16,989 bases of DNA from JBPOJN01 sp052033505 (lineage in GTDB: Bacteria > UBA10199 > JACPAL01 > GCA-016699445): positions 1-16,989 of the forward strand of contig JBPOJN010000018.1 of NCBI GenBank assembly GCA_052033505.1. Direction: 5' to 3'. A program made the translations under genes and the position numbers. Positions 7,012 to 13,947 of this stretch are shown piece after piece (the stretch's first letter is position 1; every line of letters starts with the position of its first letter). The notes below the pieces were generated by a model. The model was given only the letters and a program-made list of their open reading frames with translations, was not told where the DNA came from and ran no database searches.

Positions 7012-7983
7012 TTATCCTTTGTAGACCTTCTTTAAATTCTGCCCGATCTCGGCGATCGTGCGAGAGACCAAAACTCCGGCGGATTCCAAGGCTTTGATCT
7101 TTTCGCCGGCCGTGCCTTTACCGCCCGCGATGATGGCGCCCGCGTGACCCATGCGCTTGCCTTCGGGGGCGGAGACGCCCGCGATGAAGCCGACCATGGG
7201 TTTCTTTACGTTCTTTTTAATGTAGTCCGCCGCTTCCTCTTCCGCCGAACCGCCGATTTCGCCGATCATGACGATGGCTTCGGTGTTCGGGTCTTCATTG
7301 AAGAGTTTCAGGACGTCGATGAAGTTCGTGCCGTTTACTGGATCGCCGCCGATGCCGACGCAGGTGGACTGGCCGAGACCGATCTTCGTGACTTGGTCGA
7401 CCGCTTCATAGGTCAATGTGCCGGAGCGGCTGACGATGCCGACTTTTCCGGGACGATGGATGTGGCCGGGCATGATGCCGATCTTGCATTCTCCGGGCGT
7501 AATCACGCCGGGGCAGTTCGGTCCGATGAGACGCGTGCGTTTGCCTTCCATCGCGCGTTTCACGCGGATCATATCGACGACCGGAATGCCTTCGGTGATG
7601 CAGATGACCAAATCCAAATCCGCGTCCACGGCTTCTATGATGGCGGCTGCGGCGAATTTCGGCGGCACGTAGATGACGGAGACGGTGGCGCCGGTTTTGT
7701 CTTTGGCGTCTTTGACGGAATTAAAAATCGGGATGCTGGTTATTCGCTTCGCACCGGCAGAGCCGGACACGAAGCTTGAATCGGGGGGAGAATCCCGATT
7801 CTCCTCCCCGATACCCCCCATCGGGAGGTTTTCAATTTCAAACGATTGTCCACCTTTACCGGGCGTGACGCCCGCGACCATTTTCGTGCCGTAGGCGACG
7901 CATTGGCGGGTATGAAATTGACCCGTGCTGCCGGTGATGCCTTGGGTCATGACCTTCGTGTCTTTGTTGATCAGGATGCTCAT
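7012..7983 (-). CDS. sucD: Succinyl-CoA synthetase alpha subunit with in-frame palindromic insertion
   Basis: CoA-binding and phosphohistidine-bearing subunit of succinyl-CoA synthetase (succinyl-CoA + NDP + Pi to succinate + CoA + NTP). The Rossmann CoA-binding part has GITGSTGQFH at 15-24 and the PGKGG loop at 41-45. ITEGIP lies at 129-134 and GPNCPG at 154-159. The phosphorylated His is His280 in GHAGAI. E. coli SucD is 289 aa; this one is 323 aa. By my recall of the E. coli sequence, both the PIF/PVF motif and the active His are shifted by 33 residues, which locates the extra piece at about residues 50-82. That piece is encoded by DNA hairpins (7738-7836). It sits just after the CoA-phosphate-binding loop, so the enzyme may still fold with an exposed loop. 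The start lies 4 bases after the sucC stop, so translational coupling is likely. Confidence 0.95.
   Translation of the reverse strand: MSILINKDTKVMTQGITGSTGQFHTRQCVAYGTKMVAGVTPGKGGQSFEIENLPMGGIGEENRDSPPDSSFVSGSAGAKRITSIPIFNSVKDAKDKTGATVSVIYVPPKFAAAAIIEAVDADLDLVICITEGIPVVDMIRVKRAMEGKRTRLIGPNCPGVITPGECKIGIMPGHIHRPGKVGIVSRSGTLTYEAVDQVTKIGLGQSTCVGIGGDPVNGTNFIDVLKLFNEDPNTEAIVMIGEIGGSAEEEAADYIKKNVKKPMVGFIAGVSAPEGKRMGHAGAIIAGGKGTAGEKIKALESAGVLVSRTIAEIGQNLKKVYKG
7738..7836 (-). repeat. In-frame palindromic insertion inside sucD
   Basis: The stretch absent from ordinary SucD proteins contains two hairpins. At 7746-7775, arms GCTTCG/CGAAGC and inner arms CCGGC/GCCGG surround a 3-base loop. At 7780-7812, a 14-bp stem (ATCGGGGGGAGAAT against ATTCTCC-T-CCCCGAT) has one bulged T. 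The 7-mer TCCCGAT occurs on the coding strand just before the insertion (7820-7826) and again at its end (7727-7733), 93 bases apart. That is compatible with a target duplication, although ATCGGG also recurs inside the element. The insertion length is a multiple of three and it contains no stop. Confidence 0.75.
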
Positions 7984-7987
7984 AAAA

Positions 7988-9145
7988 TTATTTCGCCGCC
8001 TGGACGATTTTATCGGCCGCTTTGGAGAGGTCGTCTTCGGAGATCAGGTTCAACCCGGATTCTTGTAGGACTTTCTTTCCGAGATCGACGTTCGTGCCTT
8101 GTAAACGCACGACGACGGGCACCTTGATCTGCACGTCGCGTGCGGCTTGGACGACGCCGGTCGCGATCGTGTCGCATTTCATGATGCCGCCGAAGATATT
8201 AACTAAGATGCCTTTGACCTTGGGGTCTTGCAGGATGATTTTGAATGCCGCCGTGACTTTTTCCGCGCTCGCGCCGCCGCCGACGTCCAGGAAGTTCGCC
8301 GGTTCGCCGCCGTGGATCTTGATAATGTCCATTGTGGCCATCGCGAGTCCTGCGCCGTTCACCATACAACCGATCGTACCGTCGAGGCTGATGTAGGATA
8401 GGTCGTATTTTTTGGCCTCGATTTCGGCCGCGTCTTCTTCGTCCAAGTCTCGCAATGCTTCGTAATCCGGGTGGCGGAAGAGGGCGTTGTCGTCGAAATT
8501 GATCTTGGCGTCGAGAGCCAGTAGGTCGCCTTCTTTGGTCACGACCAAAGGATTGATCTCGGCCAAGGCGAAGTCGCCTTGAACGTAAGCTTCATACAGC
8601 GATTTGACGAAGCCGACGAATTTTTTGGCCAGGAATTCATTCAAGCCGAGCTTGAGTCCGGTCGCGTATACCACGTCTTCATCAATACCGCGCGCCGGAT
8701 CGACCGCGATTTTTAGGATTTTTTCAGGATGCTTGGCGGCGACTTCTTCGATTTCCACGCCGCCTTCGGAAGAAGCCATGATCGTCACGCGCGAAGTCGC
8801 GCGATCCAAGACCGCGCCGAGATACAGCTCGCGGTCGATGTTACAGCCTTTTTCGATCAAGAGGCGTTTGACGCGTTTGCCTTCGGGGCCCGTCTGATGG
8901 GTCACCAGGGTCATGCCCAAGATGTCTTTTGAGAACTTTTCCGCGTCTTCGGCGGTCTTGGCAAGCTTCACGCCACCGCCTTTACCGCGTCCGCCTGCGT
9001 GGATCTGGGCTTTAACGACGACCGGAAGCCCCAACTCTTTGATCGCCTTGGAGGCTTCTTCCAACGTAAACGCCACTCGGCCTTCTAAAGTGGGCACGCC
9101 GTATTTGCGCAGGATCTCTTTGCCCTGATGTTCATGAATCTTCAT
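7988..9145 (-). CDS. sucC: Succinyl-CoA synthetase beta subunit
   Basis: ATP-grasp, nucleotide-binding subunit that pairs with SucD. 385 aa, normal length. The start MKIHEHQGKEIL is typical. The nucleotide-binding region has KAQIHAGGRGKGGGVK at 45-60. The metal-binding residues are in AEINPL (195-200) and LDAKINFDDNA (211-221). The C-terminal flavodoxin-like part shows DVGGGAS and NIFGGIMKCD. It is upstream of sucD in the same transcript. The 58 bases before its start contain TTGTAC (9189-9194) and, 16-17 bases on, TAACAC/AACACT as a weak promoter. Because the nuclease gene on the other strand separates sucC from sdhB, sucC-sucD-ndk probably has its own promoter here. The Shine-Dalgarno is poor. 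Confidence 0.97.
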   Translation of the reverse strand: MKIHEHQGKEILRKYGVPTLEGRVAFTLEEASKAIKELGLPVVVKAQIHAGGRGKGGGVKLAKTAEDAEKFSKDILGMTLVTHQTGPEGKRVKRLLIEKGCNIDRELYLGAVLDRATSRVTIMASSEGGVEIEEVAAKHPEKILKIAVDPARGIDEDVVYATGLKLGLNEFLAKKFVGFVKSLYEAYVQGDFALAEINPLVVTKEGDLLALDAKINFDDNALFRHPDYEALRDLDEEDAAEIEAKKYDLSYISLDGTIGCMVNGAGLAMATMDIIKIHGGEPANFLDVGGGASAEKVTAAFKIILQDPKVKGILVNIFGGIMKCDTIATGVVQAARDVQIKVPVVVRLQGTNVDLGKKVLQESGLNLISEDDLSKAADKIVQAAK

Positions 9146-9165
9146 AGCCGCTCGTGGATTTTCCT

Positions 9166-9194
9166 AGTGTTAAAAAAGTGCACGGTCTGTACAA
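9166..9194 (-). promoter_or_regulatory. Possible promoter for sucC-sucD-ndk
   Basis: On the minus strand TTGTAC (9194-9189) could be a -35 box, with TAACAC or AACACT at 9172-9166 as the -10 at 16-17 bases. The match is modest. The location is the only gene-free stretch before sucC, which is divergent from the nuclease gene. Confidence 0.25.
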
Positions 9195-9203
9195 AGAATC
9201 CCC

Positions 9204-9722
9204 ATGGGACGCAAACGGTTTTTCCTTAAAATTCTGGTTATTTCCTTAATGTTTACCGCTTCCGAGGCCACAGCCCTCGAAACCCGTTGGGTGACGATCG
9301 CATCGTGTTCCGACGGGGACACCTGCACAGTACAAAATAGGAAAAAAACCAAGCTGCGCTTGATCGGCATCGATGCGCCAGAGACCCGACATAATGGATT
9401 GCCGGGTCAGCCTTTTGGTTATGAAGCTAAATATTTTCTGAACCAACGCGTCCAAGGACAGCGCGTTCGGTTGCACATTTACGGTCAGGATCGTTATCGC
9501 AGGACCCTGGCTTCGCTCGAAATGGAAGACGGCGTCGTCGTCAATGAAACGCTGCTGCAAGCGGGTTTTGCCGAAGCCTACGCGAAGGAAAGACGGTTTC
9601 CAGCGGACCTCAGAGATCGTTACTTGGAGATAGAACACGAAGCGAAATCCGCTCGACGCGGAATGTGGGTGCAGGAAGATTACGAAAGTCCGGGAGAGTA
9701 TCGGAAGAGGTTTAAGAATTGA
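9204..9722 (+). CDS. Secreted thermonuclease (staphylococcal nuclease family)
   Basis: Probable exported, Ca2+-dependent DNA/RNA phosphodiesterase with an SNc-type OB fold. 172 aa. Residues 1-25 (basic MGRKR, then a hydrophobic run and an Ala-rich region) look like a Sec signal peptide. The catalytic set is complete by alignment to staphylococcal nuclease: the DGDT motif at 37-40 (Asp39 for Asp21), Arg52 (Arg35), Asp57 (Asp40), Glu60 (Glu43) and Arg100 in DRYRR (Arg87). Thr41 of the model is replaced by Ala58. The gene is the only plus-strand gene within the TCA cluster. It is divergent from sucC (58 bases) and convergent with sdhB (3 bases between stops). The Shine-Dalgarno is weak (AAAGAA). 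Confidence 0.92.
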   Translation: MGRKRFFLKILVISLMFTASEATALETRWVTIASCSDGDTCTVQNRKKTKLRLIGIDAPETRHNGLPGQPFGYEAKYFLNQRVQGQRVRLHIYGQDRYRRTLASLEMEDGVVVNETLLQAGFAEAYAKERRFPADLRDRYLEIEHEAKSARRGMWVQEDYESPGEYRKRFKN

Positions 9723-9725
9723 ATC

Positions 9726-10472
9726 CTAAGCGCCCAAGAGTTTTTTGAACATCCGCTTCGTCGTTTCCCATTCCATCTCCGCGATGGAGGTCGTCAGCGG
9801 GATTTCCTTCGGGCACACTTCCACGCACATTTGGGCGTTGCCGCAGTCGCTCAAGCCGCCCTTTTCCATCAAAGCATCGAGACGTTCGTCGGCGTACATG
9901 GCGCCGGTAGGATGTTTGTTGAAGAGACGGGCTTGCGAAATCGCCGCGGCACCAATGAAGTCGGAGCGGGGATTCACTTGGGGACAAGCTTCCAAGCAAC
10001 AGCCGCAGGTCATGCAGCGCGACAGCTCGTAGCCGACGTGCTGGTCTTTCGGATTCACGCGCGGGCCGGGGCCTAAATTATGCGTGCCGTCGATGGGGAC
10101 CCAGGCTTTGACGCGTTTTAAAGCCTCGAACATCCGCGAGCGGTCGACGCGCAAGTCGCGGACGCAGGGGAATTTGCTCATGGGCTCGAGCAGGATCGGT
10201 TGCGAGAGGTTGTCGACTAAGGCCGAGCAGGCTTGGCGCACGCGGCCGTTCACCAGCATCGTGCAAGAACCGCAAACCTCTTCGAGACAAGCGGCGTCCC
10301 ATACCACCGGCGTCGTCGTGCGGCCTTTGACGTTGACCGGGTTTTTCTGGATTTCCATGAGACAGGAAATCACGTTCATCGACGGGCGGTAGGGGATCTC
10401 GAACTCTTCCCAATAGCTCTCCGTCTGAGCGGTGTCCCGGCGTTTGATCTTGATGTAGATAGTCTTGCTCAT
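9726..10472 (-). CDS. sdhB: Succinate dehydrogenase iron-sulfur subunit (B-type)
   Basis: Carries electrons from the FAD of SdhA to the haems and quinone site of SdhC. 248 aa. The [2Fe-2S] ligands are Cys62, Cys67, Cys70 and Cys82. The C-terminal ferredoxin part has Cys153-x2-Cys156-x2-Cys159-x3-Cys163 and Cys210, Cys216 and Cys220 for the [4Fe-4S] and [3Fe-4S] clusters. Segments such as EEFEIPYRP, NVISCLMEI, VDRSRMF and LGPGPR are very close to my recall of Bacillus subtilis SdhB. This supports a menaquinone-linked B-type enzyme rather than the E. coli type. It starts 3 bases after the sdhA stop without a good Shine-Dalgarno, so it is probably translated by coupling. Confidence 0.97.
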   Translation of the reverse strand: MSKTIYIKIKRRDTAQTESYWEEFEIPYRPSMNVISCLMEIQKNPVNVKGRTTTPVVWDAACLEEVCGSCTMLVNGRVRQACSALVDNLSQPILLEPMSKFPCVRDLRVDRSRMFEALKRVKAWVPIDGTHNLGPGPRVNPKDQHVGYELSRCMTCGCCLEACPQVNPRSDFIGAAAISQARLFNKHPTGAMYADERLDALMEKGGLSDCGNAQMCVEVCPKEIPLTTSIAEMEWETTKRMFKKLLGA

Positions 10473-10475
10473 GGG

Positions 10476-12215
10476 TTAATATTTCCGAGCCCTATTTTTA
10501 ACATACTGCAGGTCCAATGCTTCATAGGAAAATTCGGGTTCTTTGTCGGCGGCCTGGAACTTGGCCTTGGTCGTCTTCTGCCAATTCGCGTCGTCGCGTT
10601 CCGGGAAGTCGGGCTTGTAATGCGCGCCGCGGCTTTCGTTACGGCGCCAGGCGCCCAGGGTGATCACGCGAGCGAGTTGCATCATGTTGCCTAAGTTCCG
10701 CGTGAACAGCAGTTCGCGGTTCGACCAACTGCCGGTGTCGGGGACCGAGACGTCTTTGTAGCGGTCGATCAATTCCACGAGCTTGTCGTCGGTCTTGCGC
10801 AGTTTGTCGTTGAAGCGGATGACGGTGACGTTTTCGGTCATCGTATCGCCCATTTCTTCGTGCAAGATGTGGGGATTCGTCTTGCCGGGACGGCGCAAGA
10901 GGGACTCGTTCAATTCCTGTTCGCGGCGGACGGCGTCGGAGAAGTAAGACGCGTCGACGGAGCCTGCGCCTTTTTCCAAACCGTGGGCGTATTTCACGCT
11001 CGCCTGGCCCGCGACGAGTCCTCCGTAGATGCAGGAGACCAGCGAGTTCGCGCCCAAGCGGTTCGCACCGTGATACTGGTACTCGCATTCGCCGGCGGCG
11101 AAGAGGCCTTTTAAATTCGTCATTTGATCGTAATCGACCCAGAGCCCGCCCATGGAATAATGCACGGCGGGGAAGACGCGCATCGGAACTTTGCGCGGGT
11201 CTTGGCCGACGAACTTTTCGTAGATCTCAAGCACGCCGCCTAATTTCTCCGTCAGTTTTTCTGGGTCGATATGGGAGACGTCGAGATAGACTTGCGGACG
11301 GCCTTCGATGCCGAGTTTGAGTTCATAAACGACTTTGAAGATCGCGCGCGTGGCGACGTCGCGGGGGACGAGGTTGCCGTATTTCGGGTACCACTCTTCG
11401 AGGAAGTACCAAGGTTTGCCGTCTTTATAGACCCAGACGCGGCCGCCTTCGCCGCGGACGGATTCGGACATCAGGCGGTGCTTGTCTTCTCCGGGAATCG
11501 CGGTCGGGTGGACTTGTATGAATTCGCCGTTCGCGTAGTACGCGCCTTGTTGGTAGGCCGCGGAGACCGCGCTGCCGGTACAGATCGTCGAATTCGTACT
11601 CTTGCCGAAGATCAGTCCGGGTCCGCCGGTCGCCAAGATCACGGCGTCGGCGGGAAACGACCGAGTTTCCATGGTGTCCATGTTGATCGCGACGATACCG
11701 CGGCAGATCATTTGATTGTCCAAGATCAGAGAGAGGAATTCCCAGCTTTCGAATTTTTGAACGCGGCCTTCGGTCTCTTGGAAACGCACCTGTTCGTCTA
11801 ACGCGTAAAGAATCTGCTGGCCCGTCGTCGCTCCGGCGAAGGCTGTGCGATGATGGAGCGTCCCGCCGAAACGCCGGAAGTCGATCAAGCCTTCGGGCGT
11901 GCGGTTGAACATCACGCCCATGCGGTCGAGCATGAAGATGATGCCGGGTGCCGCGTCGCACATGTTTTTGATCGGCGTTTGGTTGCCCAGGAAATCGCCG
12001 CCGTAAACCGTGTCTTCGAGATGCTGCGCGGGAGAATCGCCTTCGCCTTTGGTATTCACGGCCGCATTGATGCCGCCCTGCGCGCAGACGGAATGAGAAC
12101 GGCGGACGGGCACGACGGAGAAAAGTTGGACGGTCGCGCCGACTTCGGCGATCTTCATGGCGGCCGCCAGTCCCGCTAAACCGCCCCCGACGACGATGAT
12201 TTTAGGTGTAGCCAT
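10476..12215 (-). CDS. sdhA: Succinate dehydrogenase flavoprotein subunit
   Basis: Oxidises succinate to fumarate on the cytoplasmic face of the membrane; complex II and TCA cycle. 579 aa. The dinucleotide-binding GGGLAGL is at 10-16. The covalent FAD ligand is His41 in RSHSVCAQGGINAA. Substrate and catalytic residues are His236 (QVHPTAI), Arg254 in VRGEGG, RDVATR at 285-290, His352 (HYSMGG) and Arg386 (NRLGANS). The late FAD-binding stretch FAAGECEYQYHGANR is present. The short form (579 against about 588 aa in E. coli) fits the B-type family. The ATG at 12215 is preceded by GAGGGAA, whose GAGGG comes from the edge of the palindromic repeat separating it from sdhC. Confidence 0.97.
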   Translation of the reverse strand: MATPKIIVVGGGLAGLAAAMKIAEVGATVQLFSVVPVRRSHSVCAQGGINAAVNTKGEGDSPAQHLEDTVYGGDFLGNQTPIKNMCDAAPGIIFMLDRMGVMFNRTPEGLIDFRRFGGTLHHRTAFAGATTGQQILYALDEQVRFQETEGRVQKFESWEFLSLILDNQMICRGIVAINMDTMETRSFPADAVILATGGPGLIFGKSTNSTICTGSAVSAAYQQGAYYANGEFIQVHPTAIPGEDKHRLMSESVRGEGGRVWVYKDGKPWYFLEEWYPKYGNLVPRDVATRAIFKVVYELKLGIEGRPQVYLDVSHIDPEKLTEKLGGVLEIYEKFVGQDPRKVPMRVFPAVHYSMGGLWVDYDQMTNLKGLFAAGECEYQYHGANRLGANSLVSCIYGGLVAGQASVKYAHGLEKGAGSVDASYFSDAVRREQELNESLLRRPGKTNPHILHEEMGDTMTENVTVIRFNDKLRKTDDKLVELIDRYKDVSVPDTGSWSNRELLFTRNLGNMMQLARVITLGAWRRNESRGAHYKPDFPERDDANWQKTTKAKFQAADKEPEFSYEALDLQYVKNRARKY

Positions 12216-12230
12216 AATTGATTTCCCTCA
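12216..12230 (-). promoter_or_regulatory. sdhA ribosome binding site supplied by the repeat
   Basis: On the minus strand the leader reads GTGAGGGAAATCAATT before the ATG. GAGGGAA is the only Shine-Dalgarno-like sequence, at about 8 bases. Its GAGGG is the outer arm of the palindromic repeat, so it would be paired if the full hairpin folds. Confidence 0.6.
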
Positions 12231-12288
12231 CCCGTCCGCTTCGCGTCCTCCCTCTCCCATATTATATGGGAGAGGGAAGGGGTGAGGG
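12225..12288 (-). repeat. Palindromic intergenic repeat, copy 2 (sdhC-sdhA junction)
   Basis: A nested palindrome. The outer arms are CCCTCACCC (12225-12233) and GGGTGAGGG (12280-12288), perfect over 9 bp. The inner arms at 12249-12261 and 12265-12277 pair perfectly over 13 bp around the loop TTA. A short CGCTTCGCG lies between the left arms. It fills nearly the whole gap between the sdhC stop (12290) and the sdhA start (12215). It shares the GAGAGGG-x2-GGGGTGAGG block with copy 1 at 4566-4602. Confidence 0.88.
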
Positions 12289-12289
12289 C

Positions 12290-12901
12290 TCACACGAATT
12301 TCAATAAAATACTGACGCCCCACAGTGCCATGACGACAAAAACTCCCATGCTCGCCGCGGCCGAGACGCGTTGGGCTTTTTTGCCCACAGTGATGCCCCA
12401 GGTGACCAGAAAGCTCCAAATACCGTTTCCGAAGTGAAACGTCACCATGACGATGCCGACGACGTAGAACCAAAACCAAATAGGATCCGACAGGATATGC
12501 CGCATCGAATCCGCGGTGAACTCTTGGCCCGCGAGCACCGAGCTGATGCGCGTCGTGTAAGAGTGCGTGATGATGAAGGCGAGCGCCAAAAATCCCGACA
12601 CGCGCTGAAAGAAAAACATCCAATTTCGGAAGAGACTGTAATGTGCGAAATTATTTTCACCCTTATAGATGATGCCGATGCCGATGAAGGCGTGAATGAG
12701 AATCGGGAGATAAATCGCGCCGAATTCGATCAGGTACACCATCGGTAAGTGGGTCAAGAAATGCGAATGCTCATTGAAGGCCTGGTCCGAGACGAAAATA
12801 TACGAATTGCCGAAGAAATGCTGGAGCAGGAATCCACCAACCGGCAACAGTCCGGTGATGGACATGAGTCTTTTTAGAAAAAACGAAGAAGAGTCGGACA
12901 T
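12290..12901 (-). CDS. sdhC: Succinate dehydrogenase cytochrome b558 membrane anchor
   Basis: Single-subunit membrane anchor of B-type succinate:quinone reductase. It holds two haems b and takes the place of separate SdhC and SdhD. 203 aa with five hydrophobic helices. Histidines at 28, 70, 113 and 156 match the positions I recall for the four axial haem ligands of B. subtilis SdhC (28, 70, 113, 155). No second anchor gene is present, as expected for this type. The start at 12901 has no Shine-Dalgarno, and a possible promoter ends only about 15 bases upstream, so the message may be nearly leaderless. An alternative Met lies at residue 13. It precedes sdhA, with the palindromic repeat between them. 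Confidence 0.95.
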   Translation of the reverse strand: MSDSSSFFLKRLMSITGLLPVGGFLLQHFFGNSYIFVSDQAFNEHSHFLTHLPMVYLIEFGAIYLPILIHAFIGIGIIYKGENNFAHYSLFRNWMFFFQRVSGFLALAFIITHSYTTRISSVLAGQEFTADSMRHILSDPIWFWFYVVGIVMVTFHFGNGIWSFLVTWGITVGKKAQRVSAAASMGVFVVMALWGVSILLKFV

Positions 12902-12915
12902 AGACGAGGCACAAG

Positions 12916-12944
12916 TTTATGACGCGAACGCCAAAAATTGTCTA
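12916..12944 (-). promoter_or_regulatory. Possible sdhC promoter overlapping the mdh 3' flank
   Basis: On the minus strand TAGACA (12944-12939, five of six to TTGACA) is followed 17 bases later by CATAAA (12921-12916, four of six to TATAAT). A start of transcription would lie about 8 bases before the sdhC ATG. The site lies in the 49-base gap after mdh. Confidence 0.35.
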
Positions 12945-12950
12945 TCCTTT

Positions 12951-13886
12951 TCAAAGCTTGATTTGCGCGACGAGCGTTTTGACGTGATCCAAACTTTCCA
13001 TGAAAAGTTTTTTCTCAGCGTCGTTGAATTTGAGTTCTAGGACTTTTTCTACACCACCAGCTCCGATCACGACGGGGACGCCCATATAGTAACCGGTCAC
13101 GCCGTATTCGCCGTTCAAGTATCCGGCGCAGGGCAGGACGCGTTTTTTGTCCTTGAGATAAGACTCCGCCATCGAGATCGCGGACTCGGCGGGAGAGAAG
13201 AACGCGCTGCCGGTTTTCAGTCAGTTTACGATCTCTCCGCCGGCCATCTGCGTGCGTTTAATGATGTCGTCGATTTTGTCTTGAGGAAGTAAGTCGGGAA
13301 TCGGGATGCCGTTGACCGTGCAGAAGCGGGGTACGGGCACCATGTCGTCGCCGTGGCCTCCGAGCACCAAGGCCGTCACGTCCTCGACCGAAACGCCTAA
13401 TTCCAGCGCGACGAAGGTGCGGAAGCGCGACGAATCCAACACGCCCGCCATGCCGCAGACCATGTTGGTCGGGAAGCCGGTGACTTTTTGCATGGTGTAG
13501 ACCATCGCGTCGAGAGGGTTCGAGACGACGATGACGAAGGCTCCTTCGCAGTACTTTTTCACATTCGCCGCGACGTCTTTCATGATCGCGACGTTGGTAT
13601 TGAGCAAATCATCGCGGCTCATGCCGGGCTTGCGCGGGAGGCCTGCGGTCACGATGACGACGTCGGCGCCTTTTAAATCCTCATAGCTGTTTGCACCTTT
13701 AAGATGAGAGTCGAATCCGTCGACTGGCCCGCTTTCCAAGATGTCGAGGGCCTTGCCTTGAGGCACGCCTTCCGCGATGTCGAAGAGCACGACGTCGCCG
13801 AGTTCGCGTTGCGCTGCGAGTTGAGCCAAGACGCCGCCGATTTGTCCGGCGCCGATGAGGGCGATCGTAGGTCTTTTTATTTTCAT
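12951..13886 (-). pseudogene. mdh: Malate dehydrogenase with in-frame TGA at codon 222
   Basis: NAD-dependent malate to oxaloacetate, lactate dehydrogenase-like family. From the ATG at 13886 the frame runs 312 codons including the final stop, normal for the family. It is interrupted only by a TGA at 13221-13223 (codon 222). Before it are GAGQIGG (12-18), Asp36 for NAD, Arg85 and Arg91 of the mobile loop, Asn123, Asp151, Arg154 and catalytic His178 in GGHGDD. After it the same frame continues without damage: LKTGSAFFSPA, the SMAESYLKDKKRVLPCA helix, LNGEYGV and VPVVIGAGGVEKV. Homologues have Leu at this point (VNLLKTGS), so TTA to TGA would suffice. Translation stopping there gives 221 aa lacking about 89 residues. 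A GTG/TTG-type start at 13922 would add 12 residues, but I prefer the ATG; neither has a good Shine-Dalgarno. Sequencing error, recent mutation or readthrough are all possible. Confidence 0.9.
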
Positions 13887-13947
13887 GAAGCGGCTTTTCG
13901 GCCAGCCGGCTTTTTTTGGCAAGAATTTTTGAAAGGGAAGGGCGAAC

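Noticed and set aside
7144..7779. 211-codon plus-strand frame opposite sucD
   Set aside because: It is a shadow of sucD, whose residues and motifs are clear.
12951..13172. Separate 73-aa gene after mdh
   Set aside because: It is the C-terminus of Mdh in the same frame, after the TGA at 13221-13223, starting at an internal Met.
13221..13223. Selenocysteine or reassigned TGA (Trp or Gly) in mdh
   Set aside because: Homologues have Leu here, I see no SECIS-like hairpin just downstream, and other genes in the window end in TGA.
13889..13920. Hairpin with a run of seven T on the plus strand before mdh
   Set aside because: It resembles a rho-independent terminator, but no plus-strand gene reads into it. 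In the minus direction the run is A, before the stem, so it cannot serve the 402-aa gene.
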